This document shows, one piece after another, positions 63,141 through 64,000 of a stretch of DNA of 64,000 nt. The notes under the pieces were generated by a model, which worked only from the letters and a program-made list of their open reading frames with translations, was not told the DNA's origin and did no database searches. The DNA lies in the NCBI GenBank assembly GCA_031550085.1, contig JAVBOY010000018.1, forward strand, positions 1 through 64,000, read 5' to 3'. Position 1 is the first letter of the stretch; every line of letters begins with the position of its first letter. A program made the translations under genes and the position numbers. This stretch comes from UBA4417 sp031550085 (GTDB lineage: Bacteria > Bacteroidota > Bacteroidia > Bacteroidales > UBA4417).

Positions 63141-64000
63141 TTATAATATATTTCCCAATTGCTCCTTGACTTTTTCTAATTCATCTTTCATTAACACGAC
63201 CATTTTTTGAATATCTACATCAGAAGCTTTTGATCCTAAGGTGTTTATCTCTCGTCCAATTTCTTGCGAAATAAAACCCAACTTTCGTCCTTCCGAAATG
63301 TCGGAGCGCAGGGTTTGCAAAAAGAAGTCACAATGCTTCTGAAGCCGCAATTTTTCCTCCGAAATGTCTAACTTTTCCAAATACCAGAAAATTTCCTGTT
63401 CAAACCGATTTTCATCAAAATGCTCTTTTTTCGAATTATTTTCCAAAAAGGTCTGAAGGTTGCGTTCAAATCGTTCCCGTAACGTTTTAATTCGTTGTTC
63501 TTCAAAAGGTTTTACTTGGTTTAATAAATTTAAAACCAGGTTGATGTGTAACTCCATATCTGCTCTGGTCAATTCGCCTTCTTCTTCCCGAAAACGGTTG
63601 GTTTGCCGCAAAGCATCATGTAACGCAACTTTCACCAATTCCCAATCTGAATCGTTAAACTGTTGTTGCTCGCTTTTCAACACATCCGGCATTCGGAGCA
63701 AAGTATGAATATAATTGGTACCCAGCCCCTCCCCTATTTCCGTTGCCAATTTTAAAATTTCCTGATGGTACTTTTGAGCAACTGCCGTATTAATCGAAAA
63801 AGTATCCGTTCCCGAATCGGTTTCCATCGTAATGGTAAAATCAACTTTTCCGCGTTCCAAAAAACGAGCCAATTCTTGACGGATTTCCAGTTCTTTTTCA
63901 CGGAATAATTGCGGGATACGCATACTCACATCCAATTGTTTGCTATTCAGCGTGCGTATTTCGATTGTAACTTTTGAACCCATTTGGAGTTGGGCCACTG
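63141..64000 (-). CDS. YicC-family protein (5' end beyond window)
   Basis: The frame is open from 63141 to the right edge; about 10 N-terminal residues (the usual 'MI.SMTG.G') are missing. 'TIEIRTLNSKQLDVSMRIPQLFREKELEIRQELARFLERGKVDFTITME' matches the YicC N-domain and the C-terminal DUF1732 shows 'EQEIFWYLEKLDISEEKLRLQKHCDFFLQTLRSDISEGRKLGFISQEIGREINTLGSKASD'. YicC is an endoribonuclease family linked to RNA decay and stress. Essentially full length in this window, otherwise normal. Confidence 0.94.
   Translation of the reverse strand, partial: VAQLQMGSKVTIEIRTLNSKQLDVSMRIPQLFREKELEIRQELARFLERGKVDFTITMETDSGTDTFSINTAVAQKYHQEILKLATEIGEGLGTNYIHTLLRMPDVLKSEQQQFNDSDWELVKVALHDALRQTNRFREEEGELTRADMELHINLVLNLLNQVKPFEEQRIKTLRERFERNLQTFLENNSKKEHFDENRFEQEIFWYLEKLDISEEKLRLQKHCDFFLQTLRSDISEGRKLGFISQEIGREINTLGSKASDVDIQKMVVLMKDELEKVKEQLGNIL

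Overview
The window looks like chromosomal DNA from a member of the Bacteroidota, probably an anaerobic Bacteroidales-like bacterium. The evidence is the set of families typical of that phylum (DUF4175, DUF4292, DUF3857/transglutaminase, NagZ-beta-lactamase fusion, GEVED-domain secreted protein, OMP beta-barrel with a carboxypeptidase-like N-domain), lipoproteins with Cys followed by charged residues, repeated TAnnTTTG(C) promoter boxes instead of a sigma-70 type -10, and a pyruvate:ferredoxin oxidoreductase. No genus can be assigned from the sequence alone. I see no tRNA, rRNA, IS element, prophage or CRISPR array.

Layout. 1-9 kb: the 5' part of a large secreted multidomain protein (runs off the left edge), a NagZ-beta-lactamase fusion, an N-terminal transketolase subunit without its partner, a secreted von Willebrand factor A protein, and a striking ~230 bp array of 21/22 bp repeats. 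9-21 kb: aminopeptidase P, cytidine deaminase, a PHP phosphatase, ComEC, a secreted endonuclease/phosphatase-family enzyme, a sirtuin, an FKBP lipoprotein, RecX, RF2 (prfB, with the +1 programmed frameshift intact) and an SDR / GT2 / GNAT trio that probably modifies a surface glycan. 21-35 kb: PFOR, a lipoprotein phosphoesterase with an overlapping unknown gene, two tandem DUF3857/transglutaminase-like proteins (one apparently lacking its catalytic residues), a TMTC-like TPR membrane protein with an atypical acyl-CoA synthetase, and KdtA.

36-53.5 kb is a long, tightly packed minus-strand block: DUF4175 coiled-coil protein, YbeY, MnmG, a methyltransferase, a 1233-residue NtrY-like histidine kinase, a flippase, dUTPase, a TPR protein, a DUF4292 lipoprotein, an EnvC-like protein and a small outer-membrane protein. 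Two perfect 16 bp parS-like palindromes lie between YbeY and MnmG, which suggests the segment may lie in the origin-proximal half of the chromosome. 53.8-64 kb: RmlA, a polyprenyl synthase, a second secreted endonuclease/phosphatase-family enzyme, phosphoglycerate mutase, a large outer-membrane beta-barrel protein, an Ig-like lipoprotein, an ArsR-type regulator and YicC (cut by the right edge).

Most of the content is housekeeping and envelope biology. The least explained signals are non-coding: the helically phased 21/22 bp array with a promoter box directly in front of it; an 82 bp element shared, in the same orientation relative to the gene, by the leaders of prfB and kdtA; and paired parS sites, one of which forms the last codons of ybeY. 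No clear new multigene system is evident; the best candidates are reported with their uncertainty.
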